This document shows, in pieces, positions 52,882 to 62,239 of a stretch of DNA of 64,000 bases. Both the position numbers and the translations under genes were made by a program. Source of the stretch: Exilibacterium sp. (GTDB lineage Bacteria > Pseudomonadota > Gammaproteobacteria > Pseudomonadales > Cellvibrionaceae); the NCBI GenBank assembly GCA_028280195.1, contig JANQMH010000084.1, positions 62,001 through 126,000 on the forward strand, given 5' to 3'. How positions within the stretch are numbered: the stretch's first letter is position 1; every line of letters begins with the position of its first letter. A model generated the notes under the pieces. It did no database searches. It was not told the origin of the DNA and saw only the letters and a list, made by a program, of their open reading frames with translations.

Positions 52882-54738
52882 ATGTCCCACAGTAAATACC
52901 TGCGACGCTGGCTGCTGCCCCTGTTGTGCAGTGTCGCGGTTTTTCTCGCCGGCTGTGACACCGGTCGCCAGGGCGGCGAGCCGGCAGGTGCGGTCTCCGG
53001 GGCCGATACCGCGCCGGACGGCAGCGAGCAACAGCGACTGATGGACTACCTGGCGGCCATGGACCGGGTCAATCTCGAGCGCTCCCCCACTTTCGCATCA
53101 TTTCGCGGCGAGAAAGTCGGCCTGGACCGCTGGAACGATGTCAGCGATGCCTTTGCCGATGAAACCCTGTCGATCTGGCGGCAGCGCCTGCAGGACCTGA
53201 AGGGCTTCGATGCCACAAAACTCGAACCGGCCGCGGCCCTCAGCCTGCGCATCGCGCAGTTGACCACCGAACGGGCCATAGAGGGCGACCGCTTTCGCCA
53301 CAATGAATACATCATGCAGCAGTTCCGCGCCCCGCATACCCAGGTGCCGAGCCTGCTGATCAATATTCACCGGGTCAACTCGCTGGCGGATCTGGAGGCC
53401 TACCTGAAGCGCCTCGAAGGCGTGCCCCTGCTGTTCGACCAGGTGATCGAGCAGATGCGGGTGCGCGCTGAGCGGGGCGTGTTTGCGCCGCGCTGGAGCT
53501 ATCCGCAGATGCTGGAGGCCTCGGCCAATGTCATCACCGGCGCCCCCTTCGACAACAGTGCCGACAGCACCCTCCTGGCGGATTTCAAAACCAAACTGGC
53601 AAGCCTGTCGCTCGAGCAGCAACAGGCCGAGGCGCTGCTGGCGCGGGCCAATACCGCCCTGCTGCAATCGGTGCAGCCGGCCTATGACAAGCTGATCGCG
53701 GCCCTGCGCGAACAGCAGCAGGTGGCGCCGGCGGGAGACGGTGTCTGGCGCCTGCCGGACGGCGAGGCGTACTACGACTACCTGCTGCGCTATTACACCA
53801 CCACCGACCTCAGCGCCGAGCAGATACACCAGATGGGGCTGGAAAATGTGGCGCGCATTCACAGCGAAATGCGGGCGATCATGCAGCAGGTGGAATTCGA
53901 CGGTTCACTGCAGGCGTTCTTCGCCTTCATGCGCGAAGATCCGCAGTTCTACTTTCCCGAAACCGACGCCGGCCGCCAGGCCTACCTGGACCAGGCCGCC
54001 GCGCTGATCGACACCATCGGTGAAAAGCTGCCGGCGTACTTCGGCATCCTGCCGCAGGCCGATATGGTGGTAAAGCGGGTGGAGGCATTCCGCGAGCGCT
54101 CGGCGGGCAAGGCCTTTTACCAGTCGCCCACACCCGACGGCAGCCGCCCCGGTATCTACTACGCCAATCTCTATAAAATGTCCGATATGCCCACTTACCA
54201 GATGGAGGCCCTGGCCTACCATGAGGGCGTTCCGGGCCACCATATGCAGCGCGCCATCAGCGTCGAGCTGGAGGGGGTACCGGCGTTTCAAAAGTATGTC
54301 TCCTTCACCGCCTACACCGAGGGCTGGGGCCTTTACAGTGAATACCTGCCCAAAGAAATGGGCTTCTACCAGGACCCCTACTCCGACTTCGGCCGCCTGG
54401 CCATGGAGCTGTGGCGCGCCTGCCGGCTGGTGGTGGACACCGGCCTGCACGCCAAGCAGTGGTCGCGCGAACAGGCGATCCAGTACCTGCGGGACAATAC
54501 CCCCAACCCACCCAACGATACCGTCAAAGCCATCGAGCGCTATATCGTCTACCCGGGCCAGGCCACCGCCTATCTGATCGGCAAGATCAGGATCGTCGAA
54601 CTCCGCGAGCAGGCGCGCCGGCAGCTCGGGGATAAATTCGATATCCGCGGCTTTCACGATGAGGTACTGAAAGACGGGCCGGTACCCCTGTCGCTGCTGG
54701 AGGAAAAAATATCGGCCTGGGTGCAGCGGCAGAGTTGA
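52882..54738 (+). CDS. DUF885 family lipoprotein, putative metallo-peptidase
   Basis: A 618-residue protein. The ATG at 52882 is used (AGGAGG ten nt upstream). The signal peptide ends in a lipobox FLAGC, so it should be a lipoprotein. The DUF885 hallmark YHEGVPGHHMQRAIS holds the His/Glu residues of a putative zinc site, and FTAYTEGWGLYSEYLPKEMGFY supplies the second conserved block. DUF885 proteins are related to metallopeptidases. The gene stands alone, with no operon partner. Confidence 0.88.
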   Translation: MSHSKYLRRWLLPLLCSVAVFLAGCDTGRQGGEPAGAVSGADTAPDGSEQQRLMDYLAAMDRVNLERSPTFASFRGEKVGLDRWNDVSDAFADETLSIWRQRLQDLKGFDATKLEPAAALSLRIAQLTTERAIEGDRFRHNEYIMQQFRAPHTQVPSLLINIHRVNSLADLEAYLKRLEGVPLLFDQVIEQMRVRAERGVFAPRWSYPQMLEASANVITGAPFDNSADSTLLADFKTKLASLSLEQQQAEALLARANTALLQSVQPAYDKLIAALREQQQVAPAGDGVWRLPDGEAYYDYLLRYYTTTDLSAEQIHQMGLENVARIHSEMRAIMQQVEFDGSLQAFFAFMREDPQFYFPETDAGRQAYLDQAAALIDTIGEKLPAYFGILPQADMVVKRVEAFRERSAGKAFYQSPTPDGSRPGIYYANLYKMSDMPTYQMEALAYHEGVPGHHMQRAISVELEGVPAFQKYVSFTAYTEGWGLYSEYLPKEMGFYQDPYSDFGRLAMELWRACRLVVDTGLHAKQWSREQAIQYLRDNTPNPPNDTVKAIERYIVYPGQATAYLIGKIRIVELREQARRQLGDKFDIRGFHDEVLKDGPVPLSLLEEKISAWVQRQS

Positions 54739-54802
54739 TGGTAGTTTCTAGTCACTAGGTTTTAGTCACTAGTGGCTGGTGGCTGGTGGCTGGTAGGTTT
54801 TT

Positions 54803-56296
54803 ATGAGTAATGCTAAAACCGATATCTTCGATGCTGTCGAGGTCGGCAATAAGGTTTCCAAGCAGGATTATAAGGCGGCTCTGCAGGACCTGCGGGTAGC
54901 GCTGATCAATATGCAGTACGATCTGCAGCAGGCCGGCTTTTCCGTGCTGGTGCTGCTGGCCGGCAACGATCGCAAAAGCGCCAATGAGCTGCTCGATGTG
55001 CTGCATGAATGGCTGGATGCGCGCTATCTGCACAGCCATGTCTTTCTGCCGCCGACACCCCACGAGCGCGACTACCCGGCCTACTGGCGCTACTGGCGGG
55101 TGCTGCCGCCGGCCGGCCGCATCGGTATCTACCTGGGCGGCTGGCCGGTGCGGGCGCTGGCCGAGCGCCTGCTCGGCGGGGGTACGGACGCCCTGCTCGA
55201 CCGCCGCATTAACCATATCAACGCCCTCGAGCAGTGCCTGAGCAACGACGGCACCGTGGTGCTGAAGCTGTGGCTGCACCTGCCGAAGAAAGCAGCCAGA
55301 AAGCGCCTGCAACAGGCGCAGCAGAACCCCGATAACGAGCCCTATGTGCGCCAGCAGGACTGGCGTATCTACGAGCACTACGATGATATCGTGCCGGTGG
55401 CCGAACACCTGCTGGTAAAAACAGATACCGGGCAGGCGCCGTGGAACATTATCGAGGCCACCGATGCCCGCTACCGCAACCTGACCGCGGCCCACGCCAT
55501 TCTCAGCAGCGTGCGCCGGCGCCTGGACAGCCCCGCTGCCGAAGCCGCCGCCGGGCTGCAGGCAGCGCCGCTGGATATTCCCGCGCCGGCAGGCGCGCTC
55601 GACACGGTCGATCTCGGGGCCAGCCTGGGGCGCAAGGAATACCGCAAAAAACGCGAGAGCCTGCAGGGCAAACTCAACCGCCTGGTGATAGAGGCCAGGG
55701 GCAAGGCAGCCACAGTGCTGGTATTCGAGGGCTGGGACGCCGCCGGCAAGGGCGGTGTGATCCGGCGTATGACCAGCGCCCTGTTTGCCGAGGACTACCG
55801 TGTCTTTCCCATCGCCGCCCCCACCGACGAGGAGCGCGCGCGCCACTATCTATGGCGTTTCTGGCACCGGCTGCCGGGCCCGGGCAAGCTGGTGATCTTC
55901 GACCGCTCCTGGTACGGGCGCGTACTGGTGGAGCGGGTCGAGGGCTTTGCCGGCGAGGACGAGTGGCGCCGCGCCTATTTCGAGATCAACGACTTCGAGC
56001 AGCAGCTGACCGCTCACGGTATCACCCTGTGCAAGTTCTGGCTGCATATCGACCCGGACGAGCAACTGCGCCGCTTCCAGGCGCGCGAGCAGACCGGCTA
56101 CAAAAAGTACAAGATCACCGACGAGGACTACCGCAACCGCGAGCAGTGGCAGGCCTACACCGCCGCGGTCAACGAAATGGTGGCGCGCACCAGCACCGCC
56201 GCCGCCCCCTGGCACCTGGTGCCGGCCAACGACAAAAAGTGGGCGCGCATCCAGGTGCTGGAGACCGTGGTGGCGGCGCTGCAACGGCGCCGCTGA
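54803..56296 (+). CDS. pap: Polyphosphate:AMP phosphotransferase (two-domain PPK2)
   Basis: A 497-residue class II PPK2 with two tandem PPK2 domains, making ADP from AMP and polyphosphate. The C-terminal domain is intact: Walker A FEGWDAAGKGG, Walker B VIFDRSWYGR and the lid KITDEDYRNREQW. The N-terminal copy has a degenerate P-loop (LLAGNDRKSANEL), as in the family where one domain is catalytic. The ATG at 54803 follows a short direct-repeat tract (GGCTGGT copies at about 54772-54796). It is 170 nt before the V-ATPase operon and could supply energy metabolism under stress. Confidence 0.92.
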   Translation: MSNAKTDIFDAVEVGNKVSKQDYKAALQDLRVALINMQYDLQQAGFSVLVLLAGNDRKSANELLDVLHEWLDARYLHSHVFLPPTPHERDYPAYWRYWRVLPPAGRIGIYLGGWPVRALAERLLGGGTDALLDRRINHINALEQCLSNDGTVVLKLWLHLPKKAARKRLQQAQQNPDNEPYVRQQDWRIYEHYDDIVPVAEHLLVKTDTGQAPWNIIEATDARYRNLTAAHAILSSVRRRLDSPAAEAAAGLQAAPLDIPAPAGALDTVDLGASLGRKEYRKKRESLQGKLNRLVIEARGKAATVLVFEGWDAAGKGGVIRRMTSALFAEDYRVFPIAAPTDEERARHYLWRFWHRLPGPGKLVIFDRSWYGRVLVERVEGFAGEDEWRRAYFEINDFEQQLTAHGITLCKFWLHIDPDEQLRRFQAREQTGYKKYKITDEDYRNREQWQAYTAAVNEMVARTSTAAAPWHLVPANDKKWARIQVLETVVAALQRRR

Positions 56297-56360
56297 ATAC
56301 ACCTACTCGGCCTGCCGTCATTGCGGCCCATTGCCGGCAATTTCCTCCACCCCAGCCGAA

Positions 56361-56384
56361 CAAACTTGATCATGATCAAGTTTG
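56361..56384 (+). promoter_or_regulatory. Perfect FNR/Anr box upstream of the V-ATPase operon
   Basis: A 24-bp perfect palindrome with TTGAT-CATG-ATCAA at 56366-56379, the exact FNR/Anr consensus. A -10-like AATAAT lies at 56401-56406, putting the palindrome centre about 40 bp from the likely start of transcription, as in class II activated promoters. The first gene begins at 56467. Confidence 0.85.
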
Positions 56385-56466
56385 TGTTGTCAAACACTGC
56401 AATAATTCACAGCGCCGCCTGCCGCTGCACCGGCGCAACCCCACCCAACTGAGACGGAGTGTCCGG

Positions 56467-57843
56467 ATGACCCAGGAACTGGTGCGTTACTCCAAGGTGC
56501 TGGAGATTATCGGCGATATTCTCAAGGTGCAGGTAGCGGCCGCCGCCGGCGGCGAGGTGCGCTTCGGCGACCTGGCGGTGCTGGAGCAGGCCAGCGGCGA
56601 AACCTCCCTGGCCCAGGTCATCAATATCAACCGCGACCAGGTGTCGCTGCAGATCTTTACCGGTACCAAGGGCATTGCCACCGATGCCACCGTCACTTTT
56701 CTCGGCCATCCGATGCAGGTCACCTATTCCCCCAATATCCTCGGGCGGGTATTCGACGGCACCGGCAATCCCATCGACGGCGGCCCGGATCTGGCGGTGG
56801 ATGCCAAAGTCAGTATCGGCGGCCCCTCGGTCAACCCCTGCGAGCGCATCGTGCCGAAGCGCATGATCCGCACCGACGTGCCGATGATCGACGTGTTCAA
56901 CTGTCTGGTGGAAAGCCAGAAAATTCCGATTTTTTCCGTCGCCGGCGAGCCCTTCAATCCGTTTCTGGCGCGCATCGGCATCCAGGCCGATGCCGATATC
57001 GTGGTGTTCGGCGGGCTCGGGCTGATCTTCGACGACTACTACACCTTTCGCAAAAGCTTTGAAGACGCCGGGGTATTCTCGCGCACGGTGATGATTGTCA
57101 ACCAGGCCTCCGACCCCATTGTCGAGCGCCTGCTGGTGCCGGATATGGCCCTGGCGGTAGCCGAGCGCTTTGCGGTGGAGGAAGGCAAGCGGGTACTGGT
57201 ACTGCTGACCGATATGACCGCCTATGCCGATGCCCTGAAAGAGGTCGGTATCTCCATGGAGCGGGTGCCGTCCAACCGCGGCTACATGGGCGATCTCTAC
57301 TCGCAGCTGGCGCGCCGCTACGAAAAGGCCTGCGACTACGACAAGGGCGGCTCGGTCACCATTCTCACCGTCACCACCATGCCCGGCGACGATGTCACTC
57401 ACCCGGTGCCGGACAATACCGGTTATATTACCGAGGGGCAGTTCTATCTGCACGACGGCGTGCTCGACCCGTTCGGCTCGCTGTCGCGGCTGAAGCAGAA
57501 TGTGATCGGCAAGGTCACCCGCGAAGACCACGGCCAGATTATGAACACCATGGTGCGCTTTTACGCCGGCGCCCGCGACGCCGAACAAAAACAGGCCATG
57601 GCCTTCGAGCTGTCGGACTTCGACCGCCAGCTGTTGAAATTCGGCGGGCTGTTCCGGCGGCGCTTTATGGATATCGATGTCTCGCTGCCCCTGGAGGAAG
57701 CGCTGGATCTGTGCTGGCAGACCCTGGCCGAGTGCTTTCAGCCGCAGCAGCTGCTGATGAAGCAGGAACTGGTGGACAAGTTCTTCCCCCGCGACGACAG
57801 CGCCGGCAGCGAGGCTGTGGCGGCTGAACGGGCGCCGGCGTAA
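56467..57843 (+). CDS. atpB: V-type ATPase subunit B (non-catalytic)
   Basis: A 458-residue V1 subunit B, homologous to A but with the P-loop replaced by VAGEPFNPFLARIG, as normal for the regulatory subunit. GRVFDGTGNPIDGGP, FFVNQASDPIVERLLVPDMAL-type and SNRGYMGDLYSQLARRYEKA segments identify it. GGAG lies seven nt before the ATG at 56467. It leads the operon, with subunit D 13 nt downstream. In Chlamydia-type operons it normally follows subunit A; here A is at the far end. Confidence 0.95.
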   Translation: MTQELVRYSKVLEIIGDILKVQVAAAAGGEVRFGDLAVLEQASGETSLAQVININRDQVSLQIFTGTKGIATDATVTFLGHPMQVTYSPNILGRVFDGTGNPIDGGPDLAVDAKVSIGGPSVNPCERIVPKRMIRTDVPMIDVFNCLVESQKIPIFSVAGEPFNPFLARIGIQADADIVVFGGLGLIFDDYYTFRKSFEDAGVFSRTVMIVNQASDPIVERLLVPDMALAVAERFAVEEGKRVLVLLTDMTAYADALKEVGISMERVPSNRGYMGDLYSQLARRYEKACDYDKGGSVTILTVTTMPGDDVTHPVPDNTGYITEGQFYLHDGVLDPFGSLSRLKQNVIGKVTREDHGQIMNTMVRFYAGARDAEQKQAMAFELSDFDRQLLKFGGLFRRRFMDIDVSLPLEEALDLCWQTLAECFQPQQLLMKQELVDKFFPRDDSAGSEAVAAERAPA

Positions 57844-57856
57844 CGGACTCAAGACC

Positions 57857-58462
57857 ATGGCGAGACTGCAGCTGAATAAATCCTCTCTGGCCCGCGAAGC
57901 GAAAAACCTGCGCACCTACCAGCGCTTTCTGCCGTCGCTGGATCTCAAACGCCGGCAACTGATGGCCGAGCGCGCCGCCGCGGCGCAGGCCGCGGCGCAG
58001 ACGCGCGCCGACATCGAGGCGCTGGGAAAACGGGTGGGCGAGCAGCTGCCGATGCTGGCCAACGACGATGTCGACCTGAGCGGCCTGGTGCAGGTCAGCG
58101 CCGTGCAGCTGGGCACCGAAAACCTGGTGGGCACCCGCCTGCCCTGCCTGCAAGGTATCGATGTGTCGATAAAGCCCTACGCGCTGCTGGCCAAACCCCA
58201 CTGGGTCGACAATGTCGCCGACCTGTTGCGCCAGGTGCTGGAGTTGCAGGTGCGCCTGCAGGTGCAGCAGCAGCGGCTGGCGCTGCTGGCAGCGGCAGTA
58301 AAAACCATTACCCAACGGGTCAACCTGTTTGACAAAGTGCTGATTCCCCGGACGCAAGCCAATATCAAACGCATCAGAATCTATCTGTCCGACGAACAGA
58401 TGGCGGCGGTGGTGCGCTCTAAAATCGCCAAGCGCAAACGCGCGGCGGCGGCGCCGGCATGA
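57857..58462 (+). CDS. atpD: V-type ATPase subunit D (central stalk)
   Basis: A 201-residue helical rotor stalk protein. LNKSSLAREAKNLRTYQRFLPSLDLKRRQLMAER at the start and NLFDKVLIPRTQANIKRIRIYLSDEQ at the end are the long coiled-coil termini of subunit D. It starts 13 nt after B and overlaps subunit I by ATGA. Confidence 0.92.
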   Translation: MARLQLNKSSLAREAKNLRTYQRFLPSLDLKRRQLMAERAAAAQAAAQTRADIEALGKRVGEQLPMLANDDVDLSGLVQVSAVQLGTENLVGTRLPCLQGIDVSIKPYALLAKPHWVDNVADLLRQVLELQVRLQVQQQRLALLAAAVKTITQRVNLFDKVLIPRTQANIKRIRIYLSDEQMAAVVRSKIAKRKRAAAAPA

Positions 58463-60288
58463 GTATCGTCGCGCTGAAGAAAATCTCCCTGTGCGGCCTG
58501 CTCAGGGAAAAGCAGACCATCCTCACCGAGCTGCAGCGGCTCGGCTGCCTGCACCTGCTGCCGCTGCGCCCGCCGCCGGCGGAAGTGGAGAAACTGGCCG
58601 CGCCGCGGGCCGAGGCCGCCTACAAAGCCCTGCGCTTTCTCAACGGCGTGGCGCAGAAGCGCCGCCAGGTGATGCGCGACCCGGACTTCGATGTCGACCG
58701 GCGGGTGGCCGAAGTGCTCGAGGTGCAGCAACAGTTGCGCGACAGCAGCGACCGCCGCGACTTTCTCAAACAGCGCATCGCCGCCATCGAACCCTGGGGC
58801 GATATCGACTTCCCGCCCGGGGAGGCGCTGGCGGGCTACCGCCTGTGGTTCTATGTGCTGCCGCTGGGGCGCCTGCGGGCGCTGCAGCGCGTGCAGCTGC
58901 CCTGGCAGATCGTGCGCAGGGATCACCGCGTTGCCTATGTGGTGGTCATCGCCCGGCAGGAGCCGCGCGGCGATCTGCTGCCGGTGCCGCGCACCCATGT
59001 CGGCGCGCTGCCGCTGGGCGAACTGCAGGCGCAACTGGACGAGGTGGAAGTGGAGCTGGAGGAACTGGTCGCCCGGCGCCAGGCGCTGACCCGCTATATC
59101 TACCTGCTGAGCCTCAACCTGGCCCGCGCCGACAACCGCGCCTCGCTCAACTACGCCGCCCAACAGACCCGCGACGGCGACAGCATCGTCGCGGTGCAGG
59201 GCTGGGTGCCGGTGCCGGCGCTGCCGGCGGTCAGGGCCTATGCCGAGCAGGCACAGCTGGCCTGCCTGATCGAAGAGCCGGGCCCCGAAGATACCCCGCC
59301 GACCCTGATCGAGCAGCCCGAGCCGATGAACGCCGGCGTCGACCTGACGCTGTTTTACCAGGTGCCGAACTACCGCAGCTGGGACCCGACCCGTCTGCTG
59401 TTCGCCTCGTTCTCGGTGTTTTTCGCCATGATCCTGGCCGACGCCGGCTACGGCGCGCTGCTGCTGCTGGGGCTGCTGGCCTACTGGCGCCGCCTCGGGC
59501 GCAGCCGCCGCGGCCGCGCCTATCGCCTGCTGGCCGCGTCCATGTTCGGCTGCACCCTGGCCTACGGCGCCATGGTGGGCAGCTACTTCGGCCTCAGCCC
59601 GCCGCCCGGCTCGCTGCTGGCGGGCCTGCATGTATTAAATGTCGACGACTTCGACACCATGATGAAGCTGTCGATCATCGTCGGCGTGCTGCATATCGGC
59701 TTTGCCAATATCATGATGGCCTATATCCATCGCCGGCGCCTGCTGGCGCTGTCGAAACTCGGCTGGATCGGGGTGATCGGCGGCGCCCTGTTGCTGTGGC
59801 TGTCCGGCGCCGCGGTGCCGGGTACGGCGCCGGCGGCCGCGCCGGCGGGCAGCCTGGGCAGCGCCGCTATGGCGCTGATGGCGGGCGGCCTGCTCGCCAT
59901 TGTGCTGTTCAGCAGCGAGCGCCCGCTGCAGCGCCGCAGCGATTATCTGTGGCGCCTGGCCGAGGGGGTTTTCAATCTCAGAAGCCTGCTCAACGCCTTC
60001 GGCGATGTGCTCAGCTATATGCGCCTGTTTGCGCTGGGCCTGGCCAGCGCCTCGCTGGCGATGACCTTTAACGATCTCGCCCGCGACGCCGCCGCGGCGC
60101 TGCCGGGTGTGGGGCTGCTGGCCGCACTGCTGATTCTCGGCATCGGCCACCTGCTCAACCTGGCGCTGGCGCTGATCAGCGGCGTGGTGCACGGGCTGCG
60201 ATTGAACTTTATCGAATTCTATAACTGGGGCTTGCCGGAGGAGGGAAAGCCCTTCCAAAAGTTTGCCCGCAAGGAGGTCAAACCGTGA
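58459..60288 (+). CDS. atpI: V-type ATPase subunit I (a-type membrane stator)
   Basis: A 609-residue membrane subunit. The N-terminal half (about 1-310) is cytoplasmic, with helical and alpha/beta parts; the C-terminal half holds about seven TM segments, including SFSVFFAMILADAGYGALLL and LSYMRLFALGLASASLA, whose Arg lies in the ion path. It overlaps D by 4 nt and K by 4 nt (GTGA). It carries ions past the rotor ring. Confidence 0.92.
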   Translation: MSIVALKKISLCGLLREKQTILTELQRLGCLHLLPLRPPPAEVEKLAAPRAEAAYKALRFLNGVAQKRRQVMRDPDFDVDRRVAEVLEVQQQLRDSSDRRDFLKQRIAAIEPWGDIDFPPGEALAGYRLWFYVLPLGRLRALQRVQLPWQIVRRDHRVAYVVVIARQEPRGDLLPVPRTHVGALPLGELQAQLDEVEVELEELVARRQALTRYIYLLSLNLARADNRASLNYAAQQTRDGDSIVAVQGWVPVPALPAVRAYAEQAQLACLIEEPGPEDTPPTLIEQPEPMNAGVDLTLFYQVPNYRSWDPTRLLFASFSVFFAMILADAGYGALLLLGLLAYWRRLGRSRRGRAYRLLAASMFGCTLAYGAMVGSYFGLSPPPGSLLAGLHVLNVDDFDTMMKLSIIVGVLHIGFANIMMAYIHRRRLLALSKLGWIGVIGGALLLWLSGAAVPGTAPAAAPAGSLGSAAMALMAGGLLAIVLFSSERPLQRRSDYLWRLAEGVFNLRSLLNAFGDVLSYMRLFALGLASASLAMTFNDLARDAAAALPGVGLLAALLILGIGHLLNLALALISGVVHGLRLNFIEFYNWGLPEEGKPFQKFARKEVKP

Positions 60289-60740
60289 ACGAAGTGGCTC
60301 TGGCACTGGGCTGGGTGGGTATTTACGCGCCGATGGCCCTGGGCGCTATCGGCAGCACCATCGGCTGTGGTATCAGCGGGCAGGCGAGCATCGGCGCCAT
60401 GCTCGAAACCGAGGGCGGCTACGGCCGCTATGTCGGCCTGTCCGCCTTTCCCTCGACCTTTGTGATCTATGGCATCGTCATTATGTTCACGCTCAACCGC
60501 GAGGTGACGGCGGCCAATGCCGGCGGCCTGTTCGGGGTCGGTCTGCTGGCCGGCCTGGCGCTGATCTACTGCGGTATCTGGCAGGGGCGCACGGTGGCCG
60601 CAGCGATCAACGCCGCCAAAGAGAAACCGGAAATATTCGGCCTGTCGCTGGCACCGGCGGCGATTGTCGAGGGTTTCGGTGTGTTCGCCTTCGTTTTTGC
60701 GCTGGTCATCAGCGGCGGCATCGCCGGAGGCGCACTATGA
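60285..60740 (+). CDS. atpK: V-type ATPase subunit K (proteolipid c-ring)
   Basis: A 151-residue double-hairpin proteolipid with four TM segments. The GTG at 60285 has AAGGAGG upstream. The ion-binding Glu is seen in the second hairpin (LAPAAIVEGFGVFAFVFALV), while the first hairpin (FPSTFVIYGIVIMF) has no carboxylate, as in V-type rings with one site per two hairpins. Whether it binds Na+ or H+ cannot be judged by eye. It overlaps E by ATGA. Confidence 0.93.
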   Translation: MNEVALALGWVGIYAPMALGAIGSTIGCGISGQASIGAMLETEGGYGRYVGLSAFPSTFVIYGIVIMFTLNREVTAANAGGLFGVGLLAGLALIYCGIWQGRTVAAAINAAKEKPEIFGLSLAPAAIVEGFGVFAFVFALVISGGIAGGAL

Positions 60741-61441
60741 GCGAAGAAGCCACCGCAGAGCACAATCAAAAGCAGCTGGCCAGTGGCGTCGACGAACTGA
60801 TCGGCCGGCTGCGCCGCGAGGGCGTCGAGGCGGGCCAGCAACAGGCCGAACAGATCCTCGCCGAGGCCCGCGCCGAAGCCCGCCGCCTGCTCGACAAAGC
60901 CGACGGCGAAGCGCGCGCGCGCCTGGAAAGTGCCCGCAAGGAGGCCGACGCCTACCGCGCCGCCGGCGAGGAGGCGCTGAAAACGGCCATGCGCGATATG
61001 GTGCTGGAGATGAAAGCGACGCTGTCGCAGGGCTTCAGCGCCGATGTCAGGCGGCTGGTGGCACACGAGTTACAGGAGCCGCAGGTACTGCGGCAGATGA
61101 TTCTGGAAATTGTCGGCCGCGCCCGCGACCGCGCCGGTGTCGCCGGCAGCGAAGCGCCGGAGGTGATTCTGCCGGAGGCGGTGGTGGGCCTGGAGGAACT
61201 GCGCAACGACCCCGAAGCCCTGGCCAAGGGGCCGCTGACCGCGTTCGTGTTCGGCCTGACCCGGGAGATGTTACAGCGCGGTGTGAGTTTCTCCGCATCG
61301 GCGCAGCAGAGCAATGGCATTCGCGTGCAGCTGCAGGACCGGGATGTGATTCTCGACCTCACCGAAGGCGCCGTGGCGGCGCTGCTGCTGGCCCACCTGC
61401 AACCGCGTTTTCGCGCCATTCTCGAAGGCGTGGTGAAATAA
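60737..61441 (+). CDS. atpE: V-type ATPase subunit E (peripheral stalk)
   Basis: A 234-residue stalk subunit. The first ~115 residues are a long coiled coil (QQAEQILAEARAEARRLLDKADGEA and following), and the C-terminal part is globular (LTEGAVAALLLAHLQPRFRAIL). It overlaps K by 4 nt. In the Chlamydia order E leads the operon; here it follows K. Confidence 0.88.
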   Translation: MSEEATAEHNQKQLASGVDELIGRLRREGVEAGQQQAEQILAEARAEARRLLDKADGEARARLESARKEADAYRAAGEEALKTAMRDMVLEMKATLSQGFSADVRRLVAHELQEPQVLRQMILEIVGRARDRAGVAGSEAPEVILPEAVVGLEELRNDPEALAKGPLTAFVFGLTREMLQRGVSFSASAQQSNGIRVQLQDRDVILDLTEGAVAALLLAHLQPRFRAILEGVVK

Positions 61442-61452
61442 GTGGGGCAGCC

Positions 61453-62130
61453 ATGAGTCAAGCCGACGCCTATGTGATGCTGATTTCCAGCCTGCCGAAC
61501 CCGGAGAGCCTGTTTCGCGCCAAGCGCCCGCCGCTGTCGCGGCTGAAACTCGACCAGCGCCTGCGCGTGCTCACCGCCGAGGACGCGCGCACGCTGAAAC
61601 TGGTGGAGGGGGCGCTGGACTGGCGGCGCCTGCCCATCGATGCCGCGGAAGGCGATATCATTGCCCGCGGCCGCCGCGCCCTGGCCCATATCGACAACCC
61701 CACCCTGCAGCGGATCGTGCGCGACCGCCTGGAGATCCGCAGCTGTGTCGCCGCGCTGCGCCGCCGCGCCCGCGGCGAGGGACCGCCACTGGGCAAGCCA
61801 TGGGGTTTTGGCCGCTGGGTCGGCCATATCGAGCGCAACTGGAGCGATGCCGGCTTTCGCCTCGACGGGGTTTTTCCCTGGCTGCGCGAGGCCGACGGCC
61901 TGATCCGCCACAGCGACGCCGCCGCGCTCGAACGGCTGCTGCTGCAACAGGCCTACCGGCGCCTGCAGCGGGTGGCCGGCTCGCACACTTTCGATATCGA
62001 AGCGGTGGTCATCTACGTGCTGAAATGGAATATCGTCAACCGCACTACCCGCTACAACCGCGTGGCGGCAACCCGGCGCTTCGAAGCCCTGTCCCGCAGC
62101 GGCCTCGGCAAGCAGGTCGATTTGTTTTGA
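61453..62130 (+). CDS. DUF2764 protein, V-ATPase-associated
   Basis: A 225-residue protein occupying the place of subunit C in bacterial V-ATPase operons. It opens AYVMLISSLPNPESLFRAKRPPLS and ends KWNIVNRTTRYNRVAATRRFEAL, the DUF2764 pattern. It lies between E and A, as in Chlamydia and Treponema. It probably links the stator to the rotor head. The 109-nt gap to subunit A carries short repeats. Confidence 0.85.
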   Translation: MSQADAYVMLISSLPNPESLFRAKRPPLSRLKLDQRLRVLTAEDARTLKLVEGALDWRRLPIDAAEGDIIARGRRALAHIDNPTLQRIVRDRLEIRSCVAALRRRARGEGPPLGKPWGFGRWVGHIERNWSDAGFRLDGVFPWLREADGLIRHSDAAALERLLLQQAYRRLQRVAGSHTFDIEAVVIYVLKWNIVNRTTRYNRVAATRRFEALSRSGLGKQVDLF

Positions 62131-62239
62131 AATACAGCTTGCAGCGGGCAGCCTACCGCTCACAGCCAAACCGCGAACCCAGGGGTTTGCCGTGGGCCGT
62201 AAGCTGTGAACTGTAAGCTCACAACCAACGGAGTCATCG
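62131..62239. repeat. Intergenic tract with short imperfect repeats
   Basis: Contains related AGCTTGCAGC-, AAGCTGTGAACTGTAAGCTC-type words in a 109-bp gap inside an otherwise overlapping operon. No gene or clear terminator. Confidence 0.5.

Noticed and set aside
54755-55846. A 363-codon minus-strand frame opposite the polyphosphate:AMP phosphotransferase gene
   Set aside because: Antisense shadow of a well-supported PPK2 gene; composition follows its codon positions.
58491-60071. A 526-codon plus-strand frame inside the V-ATPase subunit I gene
   Set aside because: Arg/Ala/Pro-rich out-of-frame reading of a confirmed membrane subunit, a usual effect of high GC.
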